Origin: Acidobacteria bacterium Mor1
Lineage (GTDB): Bacteria; Acidobacteriota; Polarisedimenticolia; Polarisedimenticolales; Polarisedimenticolaceae
Direction: 5' to 3'
NCBI GenBank assembly: GCA_001664505.1
Contig: CP011806.1
Span: 2,110,487 to 2,174,486, forward strand
Length of the DNA: 64,000 bases
In this document: in pieces, positions 52,788 to 60,581 of the stretch
Layout of the letters: each line of letters starts with the position of its first letter
How positions within the stretch are numbered: the first letter of the stretch is position 1
Program-made: the position numbers and the translations under genes
The notes under the pieces: generated by a model
The model's database searches: none
What the model was told of the DNA's origin: nothing
The model's input: only the letters and a program-made list of their open reading frames with translations

Positions 52788-54038
52788 ATGAGCGATTCCA
52801 GCGCAAAGAAGGGTTCGATCCTCACGCTTCTCGGGCCGGGCATCCTGGTGGCCGCAACAGGAGTCGGCGCCGGTGACCTGATCAACGCCTCGATCGGCGG
52901 CTCGGAACTGGGGCTGACGGTGCTGTGGGCGGCCTGGGTCGGCGCCCTGCTCAAGTGGTTCTTGAACGAAGGCATCGCCCGCTGGCAGATCGCCACCGAG
53001 ACCACGCTGCTGGAGGGCTGGGTCCAGAAACTGGGTCGCTGGATCCAGTGGGTGTTCCTGCTGTATCTGGTGGCCTGGACCTTCTTCACCGGCGGGGCGC
53101 TGGTCAGCGCCTGCGGAGTCGCCGGCACCGGCCTGTTCCCGCTCAGTTCCGATCTGGGCAACTCCAAGATCCTGTGGGGCATCCTGCATTCGCTGGTCGG
53201 AGCGGCGCTGGTGCTGCTCGGCGGCTTCAAGCTGTTCGAGCGGATGATGGCGTTCTTCATCGCGATGATGTTCGTCGCCGTGGTCTTCACCGCAGCGATG
53301 AGTTCGCCGGACTGGGGCGCCATGGCCTCGGGGCTGCTGATCCCTCGAATCCCCGGCGGCGACATCGCCTGGGTGCTGGGCCTGCTCGGCGGCGTCGGCG
53401 GCACCGTGACGCTGATGTCCTACGGCTACTGGATCCGCGAGAAGGGGCGCCGCGGCGCCGAAGGCATGCGCACCTGCCGGCTGGATCTGACCGTGGGCTA
53501 CACCATGACCGCGATCTTCGGCATCTCGATGATCGTGATCGGCTCCAAGGTCGACCTGCAAAAGGGACCGACGGTAGCCCTGGAACTGGCGGGCCAGCTC
53601 GAAGCGGTGATGGGGCCGGCGGGCAAGTGGGTCTTCCTGGTCGGCTTCTGGGGCGCGGTGTTCTCGAGCCTGTTGGGGGTGTGGCAGAGCATCCCCTACC
53701 TCTTCGCCGACTTCCTACTGCTGACCCGCGGCGCGGCGAACGCTCCCGGTTCGGTCAACGCCGACCTCGACGCGACTCCCGCCTACAAGGGATACCTGGC
53801 CTTCATCGCCCTGGCTCCCCTGCCGCTGCTCTGGATTTCGCTCAAGAGCGCCCAGAAGATCTACGCGGTGATGGGCTCGTTCTTCATGCCGCTGCTGGCG
53901 CTGACCTTGCTGCTTCTGAACAACCGGCGGGGCTTCGTGGGGGATGAGTTCCGCAACCGCTGGGCCTCGAACCTGGCCCTGGTGGGAACGCTGGGGCTCT
54001 TCGGCTACCTGGCGGCGGTCAAGGCGCTCGGCCTTTGA
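52788..54038 (+). CDS. Nramp-superfamily transporter lacking canonical metal-site residues
   Basis: 416 residues, about eleven membrane helices. Helix 1 reads GPGILVAATGVGAGDLINA, where the Nramp family has a DPGN motif; helix 6 region reads GGTVTLMSYGYWIREKG, where manganese Nramps have MPH. The overall sequence is otherwise Nramp-like (FFTGGALVSACGVAGTGLFP, GFWGAVFSSLLGVWQS). The metal-coordinating Asp/Asn and His are therefore replaced, though a Met is kept. It may carry a different ion or solute. It starts a two-gene unit with the MBL lipoprotein, whose start overlaps its stop. Confidence 0.8.
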   Translation: MSDSSAKKGSILTLLGPGILVAATGVGAGDLINASIGGSELGLTVLWAAWVGALLKWFLNEGIARWQIATETTLLEGWVQKLGRWIQWVFLLYLVAWTFFTGGALVSACGVAGTGLFPLSSDLGNSKILWGILHSLVGAALVLLGGFKLFERMMAFFIAMMFVAVVFTAAMSSPDWGAMASGLLIPRIPGGDIAWVLGLLGGVGGTVTLMSYGYWIREKGRRGAEGMRTCRLDLTVGYTMTAIFGISMIVIGSKVDLQKGPTVALELAGQLEAVMGPAGKWVFLVGFWGAVFSSLLGVWQSIPYLFADFLLLTRGAANAPGSVNADLDATPAYKGYLAFIALAPLPLLWISLKSAQKIYAVMGSFFMPLLALTLLLLNNRRGFVGDEFRNRWASNLALVGTLGLFGYLAAVKALGL

Positions 54039-54889
54039 GGGCGAGGCCCCGGGGCGTGGGGTTAGCCATCCCCCTGTTGGTCGGAGTTCTCCTCGTCGCG
54101 GCAGGGTGCGCGTCGGTGCCGGAGCCGGAGCTACGCCTCTACACCGTCGACTGCGGAAGCATCGCGGTCGACGATATGGCGCCCTTCGCCGACGACGGCA
54201 GCCTCGACGGAGAGTCCGTCGACCTGGCCAATCCGTGCTTCCTGGTCCGCCACGGGGCCCGCTGGTTGCTGTGGGATACGGGACACCCGGATTCCCTCGC
54301 CGGCACCGCAGGCATCGCGGGCGGCGGCTTCCATTCGACCCGAACCGGCCGGCTCGTCGATCAGCTCCGACGACTCGACCTGACGCCGGAATCCATCGAC
54401 TACCTCGCCCTCTCCCACCACCATCCCGACCATGCGGGCAATGCAAACCTGTTTCGTCAATCGACCTGGATCGTCAGCCGCGCCGAGCATGAGCACATGT
54501 TCTCCCCCGCCACCCGGGAGAACCGCGAATTCTTCGACCGCTACTCGGATCTCGAGCATTCCCCGGCGCTGATCTTCGATCGGGAGCACGACGTGTTCGG
54601 TGACGGGAGCGCCACTATCTTCACCATGCCCGGCCACACCCCCGGGAGCTCCGTATTGTTGCTCCGGCTAGCCGAATCGGGAGCGCTGTTCCTGACCGGC
54701 GACCTGTACACCCACGAGCGCGCTCTGGAGTCCAACAGCGTGCCCCGCTTCACCATGAACCGCGAGGAGCTGCTGGCTTCGCGCCGACGGTTCAAGAACC
54801 TGGCAGCCCGCGAGAAGGCGCGCATCGTCGTGCAGCACGCCAAGCCTCACTTCGAGAGCCTGCCGCGGTTCCCGGAGTTCTTGGACTGA
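54035..54889 (+). CDS. MBL-fold hydrolase lipoprotein, AHL-lactonase-like
   Basis: 284 residues with a lipobox VAAGC near residue 25. The metallo-beta-lactamase zinc motif is SHHHPDHAGN near 128-137 (HxHxDH), followed by a His in MPGHTPGS, an Asp in LTGDLY, and a final His in QHAKPHFES. The DTGHPDSLAG start of the fold and the overall layout match N-acyl homoserine lactone lactonases (AiiA-like), but exported lipoproteins of this type have varied substrates. TTG 54035 overlaps the Nramp-like gene stop; GTG 54056 is an alternative start with GCGAGG upstream. Confidence 0.78.
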   Translation: MRARPRGVGLAIPLLVGVLLVAAGCASVPEPELRLYTVDCGSIAVDDMAPFADDGSLDGESVDLANPCFLVRHGARWLLWDTGHPDSLAGTAGIAGGGFHSTRTGRLVDQLRRLDLTPESIDYLALSHHHPDHAGNANLFRQSTWIVSRAEHEHMFSPATRENREFFDRYSDLEHSPALIFDREHDVFGDGSATIFTMPGHTPGSSVLLLRLAESGALFLTGDLYTHERALESNSVPRFTMNREELLASRRRFKNLAAREKARIVVQHAKPHFESLPRFPEFLD

Positions 54890-54909
54890 GTTTTCCGGCA
54901 AGAACCGAG

Positions 54910-55779
54910 CTAGAGCGGCACCCTCTTGTGGACGAAGCCGCTGAACCCGCCCGGCAGAACTGCGGCACTCCCCTCGGGAAGCCCTGCCGATTGAAGAATC
55001 GGCTGCAGAACATCGAGCATCACCTCTGCATGGGCACCGGAGCAGTAGATCGTAAAGATCCCGTCGGCCGATTCCTTGTGCTCGACATGCCCCGCCCCGG
55101 ACTCAACGAGGGCTTGGGCCACGTGGCGCTCCAGCCGGGACAGCGCCTCCAGCTCATCCACGGTCCCGAAGTCATCCGAGAGCGGGATCGTCAAGCGAAG
55201 CTCTTGCCCCATGCTCGTCATCGGTGGTGGAGGGAACTCGAATCGAGTTGTCGCGATCAACCCGCCTTCCTGCAAGTAGAAGCGGAACTTCAGATCTTCG
55301 GGCACACGAACATCGGAAGCGTCTCGCGGGGTTGCCTTGCTCACCCTGGCCTGCCAGACAGCAATCCCGGCGGCGCGAGAGTGTTTCAGCTCGTCGGCAA
55401 CCAGCCCGGCAATCTGGCGAGCCCAGAACCCTCTTCCACTGACATCCTTCGGTAAAGGCCCAACCAGCGTCACACGCCACACCCTGAACTCCCGATCGGG
55501 GCCCGGCTCCACGAACACGAAGTGCGCCGGGTAGGCGTCGCTCACCCGCATGTAGATCGATTCGCTCTTTTCCACCAAGAAGGCTGCGTCAAACATCGCT
55601 GCAAGCGCCGCGCTTTCCTCCTCCGTCGCCGGCCGCGATTGTGGTTTCGCGAAAGAGGGTTCGAGCCAGAGTCCGACCGCCACGATGGCGCAGAGCAGAG
55701 CGCGGAGAAGGCCGGCTCGGCCGGCCCTAGCGGCCTCCGGGCCTTGCGCCACCGCCGTCTGGCCGGGGATCATCCACAT
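54910..55779 (-). CDS. Exported protein of unknown function
   Basis: About 289 residues with an N-terminal hydrophobic segment (LLRALLCAIVAVGLWLEPSFA) that is a signal peptide or anchor. The mature part is alpha/beta without recognised motifs (MFDAAFLVEKSESIYMRVSD, ELRLTIPLSDDFGTVDELEA, DGIFTIYCSGAHAEVMLDVL). The last block looks like a ferredoxin-like or DUF695-type fold, a weak guess. ATG 55779 is one of three close candidates (55815, 55779, 55773). It lies 39 nt downstream of the sulfotransferase stop, so is probably co-transcribed. Confidence 0.55.
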   Translation of the reverse strand: MWMIPGQTAVAQGPEAARAGRAGLLRALLCAIVAVGLWLEPSFAKPQSRPATEEESAALAAMFDAAFLVEKSESIYMRVSDAYPAHFVFVEPGPDREFRVWRVTLVGPLPKDVSGRGFWARQIAGLVADELKHSRAAGIAVWQARVSKATPRDASDVRVPEDLKFRFYLQEGGLIATTRFEFPPPPMTSMGQELRLTIPLSDDFGTVDELEALSRLERHVAQALVESGAGHVEHKESADGIFTIYCSGAHAEVMLDVLQPILQSAGLPEGSAAVLPGGFSGFVHKRVPL

Positions 55780-55818
55780 CCTGAACCCAGGATACTCCAG
55801 TCCGCCCGCAAGCACGAC

Positions 55819-56949
55819 TCACCCTACCGGCCAGCCGAAGCCCCAGCGCTGCAGGTAGGCGGACCAGCGGGTCTCGACCGACACGAGTTGGCGATCGGTG
55901 ATCTGGAACCGGTTCTTCTCGTACCCCTTGATCGTATCCAGGTAGAGTTCGACCTGGGGTCTGGCCGCCTTCCAGCCATCGATCTTCAACTGTCGATGCA
56001 CGGCCTCGACCTGCCCGACCGGATCCGCCTCGAGCCGATCGAAGCGCACTTCGCAGAAACGATCCTCGGGCAGGTCCACAGCATCGGCGTAGAGCCGGTC
56101 CATCAGCCGGGGGAACATCTCCAGCACGAACGCCTCGATGTCGAGTTGCTCCCAGGGTTGAAGCGCGAGTTCCGACAGCATCCGCCGGTAGTAGTGCACC
56201 GTCGAGACGAACACCTCGTAGGGGTTGCGGTAGATGTGCACGAACTTCGCCCGGGGGAACATCCGGAGCAGCCAGGGGATCTGGGCGGTGTAGACCGGGT
56301 TCTTGATCAACAGGTGCGGCGTGTTCTGATGCACCGCGATCTTTGCGTAGAGCTGCCGCAACCTTCGGCCGCGGCGTTCGAGTTCCACGGCCGGCACTCC
56401 ATCGAAGAAGACCGATCGCTCCCACAGCTCCCGGAACCGCCGCGGAAAGTACAGCGCGTGGAACACCGACAGGAGCTGCATGTTGGCCAGCGGGATCTCA
56501 TCCTCCTGGGGCGAATCGGGCCGCACGGCCACCCGGTCGATGTGGCGATCCTCGGGCAGCGCCTGTTCCAGCAGCGGCCGCAACCAGGTGCCCAGGGTCA
56601 GAAGCTCCCAGGGGATCCCCGAGGCCAGCGGGGAGATCAGGCCGAAGGCCGGCGAGCGGCTCATCAGGTTGTGGAGATGGGTCGTCCCCGAGCGCCAGTG
56701 CCCGACGATGAACAGCGGCTCCGGCTCGGGGCGGCCCCGGCGCCTCAAGGCGAAGATCGGCTTCTCCAGCAGCCGCAGCGGCAGCCGGGCCAGGCCGGAT
56801 CCGGCGAACATCAACCCGTGGTGGAGGTGCCGGGCCGAGGGTAGCCCGTGGCGGGCAAAGGCTCCGAACAGCGTAAACAGATCCGCACCCATCAACGGAT
56901 GCCGGGTTCCCGCCGGTTTGCCCCTGGACTGTACCCGTTCCCCGCTCAA
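55819..56949 (-). CDS. Sulfotransferase family protein
   Basis: 376 residues. The PAPS 5'-phosphosulfate loop FIVGHWRSGTTHLHNLMSRS lies near residues 80-99, and the 3'-phosphate block AKFVHIYRNPYEVFVSTVHYYR near 225-245, both diagnostic of PAPS-dependent sulfotransferases (Sulfotransfer_3 type). The acceptor (glycan, lipid or small molecule) is unknown. The start is uncertain: TTG 56949 keeps the conserved-looking HPLMGADLFTLFGAFARHG, while ATG 56892 begins at MGADLF. It diverges from the aminotransferase gene. Confidence 0.82.
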   Translation of the reverse strand: MSGERVQSRGKPAGTRHPLMGADLFTLFGAFARHGLPSARHLHHGLMFAGSGLARLPLRLLEKPIFALRRRGRPEPEPLFIVGHWRSGTTHLHNLMSRSPAFGLISPLASGIPWELLTLGTWLRPLLEQALPEDRHIDRVAVRPDSPQEDEIPLANMQLLSVFHALYFPRRFRELWERSVFFDGVPAVELERRGRRLRQLYAKIAVHQNTPHLLIKNPVYTAQIPWLLRMFPRAKFVHIYRNPYEVFVSTVHYYRRMLSELALQPWEQLDIEAFVLEMFPRLMDRLYADAVDLPEDRFCEVRFDRLEADPVGQVEAVHRQLKIDGWKAARPQVELYLDTIKGYEKNRFQITDRQLVSVETRWSAYLQRWGFGWPVG

Positions 56950-56982
56950 CGGACTGCGCTCACCCCGTGGGCGCGAAACGGC

Positions 56983-56988
56983 TAGAAT
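56983..56988 (+). promoter_or_regulatory. Candidate -10 box of aminotransferase gene
   Basis: TAGAAT lies 53-68 nt before the two candidate starts (57042, 57057), in the intergenic region to the divergent sulfotransferase. Confidence 0.4.
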
Positions 56989-57056
56989 GGAAGTTCACTC
57001 CCGGCGCGCCGACAGGGCAGGTTACCACCGGGACCGATGGGATGGAACGACACCCG

Positions 57057-58463
57057 ATGAGCAGTTCTTCTACCGAAACCGGTTTCGACCTTCGAGGGCT
57101 CGTCGAGTCCCGCCGGGACGAGACCATGGACCTGCTGAAGGACAACATCAATCCCAAGCTGGCCAAGGTCTTCCGCACGATCGGCTTCGACCGGGTCTAC
57201 CCCCGGGGCGAGGGCGCCTACCTGTGGGACCGGGAGGACAACAAGTACCTCGACTGCCTGACCGGCTACGGCATGTTCAACATCGGCCGCAACCATCCGG
57301 TGCTCAAACAGGCGGTCCGCGACTACCTGGAGATGGACGACGCCTGGAAGATCCAGATGGCGCCGATGACCCTCCCGGGACTGCTGGCCGAGAAACTACT
57401 TCAGAAGATCCCGCACCTGCAGAAGGTGCACTTCACCAACTCCGGCACCGAGTGCGTCGAGGCGGCGCTCAAGTTCGCCCGCTGCGAGACCGACCGGCCG
57501 CGGGTGCTCCACGCCAGCCGCTCCTTTCACGGCCTGACCTACGGCGCGCTGTCGCTCAACGGCTGCGAGAGCTTCCGGGAAGGGTTCGCGCCCTTCATGC
57601 CCGGCTCGGCGAAGATTCCCTTCGGCGACCTCGCGGCGCTGGAAGAAGCCCTCGACACCTCGCCGACCGCCGCGCTGATCCTGGAACCGATTCAGGGCAA
57701 GGGGGTCTACGAGGCCGACCCCGCCTATCTGCTCGGCGCCCAGGAGCTATGCCGAAGCCACGGTACCCGGTTGATCGTCGACGAGGTGCAGACCGGCATG
57801 GGCCGCACCGGCAAGCTCTTCGCCTACCAGCATGTCGAAGGCTTCGAGCCGGACATTGTGCTGATCGCCAAGTCGCTCTCTGGCGGCTACGTGCCGATCG
57901 GCGCGGTGATCATGCGGGACGAGATCTACGAAGGGGTGTTCTCCACCCTGGACCGCTGCGTGGTGCACTCCTCGACCTTCGGCCAGGGGGGCCTGGCCAT
58001 GGCCTGCGGCCTGGCGACCTTCCACGTGATGGAGACCGAGGGCTGGATCGAGAACGCCGCCGACAAGGGTGAGAAACTGATCGGCGGCCTGCGGGCGCTG
58101 GTCGATGAGTTCGAGCTGCTCAAGGAGATCCGCGGCAAGGGCATGATGATCGGCATCGAGTTCGGCGAGCCGACCTCCTTCTCGCTCAAGACCGGCTGGA
58201 AGCTGATCCACAAGGCCGACGGCGGTCTGTTCCCCCAGGCGATCATCATGCCGCTGCTCAATCAGCACAGGGTGCTGACCCAGGTGGCGGGACACCACGT
58301 CGACATCATCAAGCTGCTGCCGACCCTGACCTGGAGCGACGAGGACGTGAGCTGGTTTCTCGGCGCCTTCACCGACGTGCTGAAGAAGGTGCACAAGTTT
58401 CCCGGACCGCTGTGGAGCACGGCCAAGGATCTGGCCAAGGCCGCGGTCACTTCGAGACGCTGA
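57057..58463 (+). CDS. Class III PLP-dependent aminotransferase
   Basis: 468-residue fold-type I aminotransferase. Family marks: GMFNIGRNHPVLKQA, NSGTECVEAALKFAR (phosphate binding), the Asp of LIVDEVQTGMGRTGK that pairs with the pyridine nitrogen, and the PLP lysine in LIAKSLSGGYVPIG near residue 271. It is of the acetylornithine/putrescine/aspartate-aminotransferase-family group; substrate not determined. ATG 57042 is an alternative start. It is followed after 16 nt by map in the same direction. Confidence 0.87.
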   Translation: MSSSSTETGFDLRGLVESRRDETMDLLKDNINPKLAKVFRTIGFDRVYPRGEGAYLWDREDNKYLDCLTGYGMFNIGRNHPVLKQAVRDYLEMDDAWKIQMAPMTLPGLLAEKLLQKIPHLQKVHFTNSGTECVEAALKFARCETDRPRVLHASRSFHGLTYGALSLNGCESFREGFAPFMPGSAKIPFGDLAALEEALDTSPTAALILEPIQGKGVYEADPAYLLGAQELCRSHGTRLIVDEVQTGMGRTGKLFAYQHVEGFEPDIVLIAKSLSGGYVPIGAVIMRDEIYEGVFSTLDRCVVHSSTFGQGGLAMACGLATFHVMETEGWIENAADKGEKLIGGLRALVDEFELLKEIRGKGMMIGIEFGEPTSFSLKTGWKLIHKADGGLFPQAIIMPLLNQHRVLTQVAGHHVDIIKLLPTLTWSDEDVSWFLGAFTDVLKKVHKFPGPLWSTAKDLAKAAVTSRR

Positions 58464-58479
58464 ACCACGGGAGGGTTCG

Positions 58480-59220
58480 ATGTCGATTGACGGCAAGAGC
58501 GACCTGCAGGGCCTGGAGCGAGCGGCCGCGGTCGCCCGGGAAGTCCTGGAGACGGTCCGCCATGAAGTACGCCCGGGGGTAACCACCGGCTCCCTGGACG
58601 CCATCGCCCGCCGCATCTTCAAAAAGCACGGCGCCCGCTCGGCGCCGACCCTGGCCTACGGGTTCCCCGGCTACATGCTGATCAGCATCGACGACGAGGC
58701 GGTTCACGGCGTCCCCGGCGACCGGGTCATCCACCCCGGCGACGTGGTCAAGCTGGATGTCACGCCCGAGCTCGACGGCTACGTGGCCGACACGGCCATC
58801 ACCGTCGCGGTGCCGCCGGTCACGGCCAGGACCCGCGCACTGATCCGCTGGACCCGGCGATCGCTTGCCGAGGCCCTCGAGGTGGCCCGGGCCGGCGCAC
58901 CGATCAACGCCATCGGCCGGCGCATCGAAGAGACCCTCCGCCCGGCGGGCCTCGAGGTGGTGCGCGAACTCTGCGGACACGGCGTGGGCCACACGGTCCA
59001 CGAGCCGCCCCAGATCCCCAGCGCCTACGAACCCTGGGCCGACGAACCTCTGACCGAGAATCTGGTGATCACCATCGAGCCGATTGTCACCGAGGGCTCC
59101 CCCCGAGTGTTCACCGACGACGACGGCTGGACGATCCGCACCCGGGACCGGAGCCGCGTGGCCCATTTCGAGCACACGCTGGTGATCCGCGAGGGGAGCC
59201 CGCTGGTGTTGACCGCCTGA
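58480..59220 (+). CDS. map: Methionine aminopeptidase, type I
   Basis: 246-residue pita-bread fold metalloenzyme removing the N-terminal Met from nascent proteins. Metal ligands are visible: Asp in VVKLDVTPELDG and Asp in YVADTAITV, His in CGHGVGHTVHEPPQI near 168-172, Glu in VITIEPIVTEG, and Glu in AHFEHTLVI. The usual DGYHGDT is replaced by DGYVADT, the metal Asp being kept. It lacks the zinc-finger N-terminal extension. GGGAGGG lies 6 nt before the ATG. It may be a second, non-housekeeping copy since it is not next to secY or ribosomal genes. Confidence 0.93.
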   Translation: MSIDGKSDLQGLERAAAVAREVLETVRHEVRPGVTTGSLDAIARRIFKKHGARSAPTLAYGFPGYMLISIDDEAVHGVPGDRVIHPGDVVKLDVTPELDGYVADTAITVAVPPVTARTRALIRWTRRSLAEALEVARAGAPINAIGRRIEETLRPAGLEVVRELCGHGVGHTVHEPPQIPSAYEPWADEPLTENLVITIEPIVTEGSPRVFTDDDGWTIRTRDRSRVAHFEHTLVIREGSPLVLTA

Positions 59221-59277
59221 CCGGACCCCGCGTAGGCTCGGACCGTTCCGCCCCCGCAGATCGAGAAGGAAGTTCCC

Positions 59278-60519
59278 ATGCCCCAACCCGCCCGCCGTTC
59301 ATTCGCCTCGATCGCACTCCTCGCCACCCTCTTCTCGATGGCCGCCGGGTGCGGCGGAGCCTCCGACCCGGCGGCGACGTCCGCCGGCTCTGAGCGGGAA
59401 GACGCCGCGGTGCTGTTGGCCCGGAGCACCCTGATCATGGACACCCATGTCGATGTCCCCTATCGCCTCGACGAGAAATGGGCGGACATCTCCCAACGGA
59501 CCGACGACGGCCACTTCGACTACCCCCGGGCCAAGGCGGGCGGCCTCGACGCCCCATTCATGTCGATCTACGTGCCCGCCAGCTATCAGACCGAGGGGGG
59601 CGCCAAGGATTACGCAGACTCGCTGATCGACATGGTGGAGGGCTTTGTCGAGAAGTGGCCGGACAAGTACGCCATCGCCCGAAGCCCCGCCCAGGTGCAG
59701 GAGATCTACGGACGCGGCCTGATCGCGCTGCCGATGGGTATGGAAAACGGCGCCCCCGTAGAAGGAGATCTGGCCAACCTGCAGCACTTCTTCGACCGGG
59801 GCGTGCGCTACATCACCCTGACCCACTCGGAGAACAACGCGATCTGCGACTCCTCCTACGCCGACGAGAAACTGCACCAGGGCCTGAGCCCCTTCGGCCG
59901 CGCGGTGGTTGCCGAGATGAACCGGCTGGGCATCATGATCGACATCTCCCATGTCTCCGACGACACCTTCTGGCAGGTCATCGAGCTTACCGAGGCTCCG
60001 CTGATCGCCTCCCATTCTTCGGCGCGGAAATTCACGCCGGACTTCGAACGAAACATGAACGACGAGATGATCAAGGCGCTGGCCGAAAACGGCGGCGTGA
60101 TCGGCATCAACTTCGGCTCCGCGTTCCTCACCGCGGCCGCCCGGGAGTACTCCTCGAACATGTGGAGCACCGTCGGCGCCTGGGTCGAGGAGGCCGGCGT
60201 CGAGTGGAACAGCCCCGAAGGCCAGGCGCTGCGCAGCAAGTTCTACTCCGAGAACCCGCCGGTGCAGACCACCCTGGGTGACGTGGTCGACCACATCAAC
60301 CACGTGGTCAGCCTGGTCGGCGTCGATCACGTCGGCTTCGGCTCGGACTACGACGGCGTCTCTTCCCTACCCCTGGGCCTCGAAGATGTCTCGAAGTATC
60401 CCGACCTGATCCGGGCGCTCCAGGACGAGGGCTACTCCGACGAGGACATCGTCAAGATGTGCAGCGGCAACTTCATGCGGGTCTGGGAAGCGGTGGAGAG
60501 GATCGCCGCCGAAGGATAG
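59278..60519 (+). CDS. Membrane dipeptidase (M19) lipoprotein
   Basis: 413 residues with a lipobox-like MAAGC near residue 24. The M19/renal dipeptidase zinc site is present: HxD in IMDTHVDVPYRLD near 55-60, bridging Glu in PMGMENGAPVEG, His in ISHVSDDTFW and in APLIASHSSARKF, and the Asp in DHVGFGSDYDGV near 350. It hydrolyses dipeptides (often of mixed chirality), probably in the periplasm for peptide use or cell-wall turnover. AGAAGGAAG precedes the ATG. Confidence 0.9.
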   Translation: MPQPARRSFASIALLATLFSMAAGCGGASDPAATSAGSEREDAAVLLARSTLIMDTHVDVPYRLDEKWADISQRTDDGHFDYPRAKAGGLDAPFMSIYVPASYQTEGGAKDYADSLIDMVEGFVEKWPDKYAIARSPAQVQEIYGRGLIALPMGMENGAPVEGDLANLQHFFDRGVRYITLTHSENNAICDSSYADEKLHQGLSPFGRAVVAEMNRLGIMIDISHVSDDTFWQVIELTEAPLIASHSSARKFTPDFERNMNDEMIKALAENGGVIGINFGSAFLTAAAREYSSNMWSTVGAWVEEAGVEWNSPEGQALRSKFYSENPPVQTTLGDVVDHINHVVSLVGVDHVGFGSDYDGVSSLPLGLEDVSKYPDLIRALQDEGYSDEDIVKMCSGNFMRVWEAVERIAAEG

Positions 60520-60581
60520 CCGGCGCCCCGGCAAGGGGTTCTGCTGGTATGATTCCGCCAGCTTTCAGGAGTTCCAACGCC

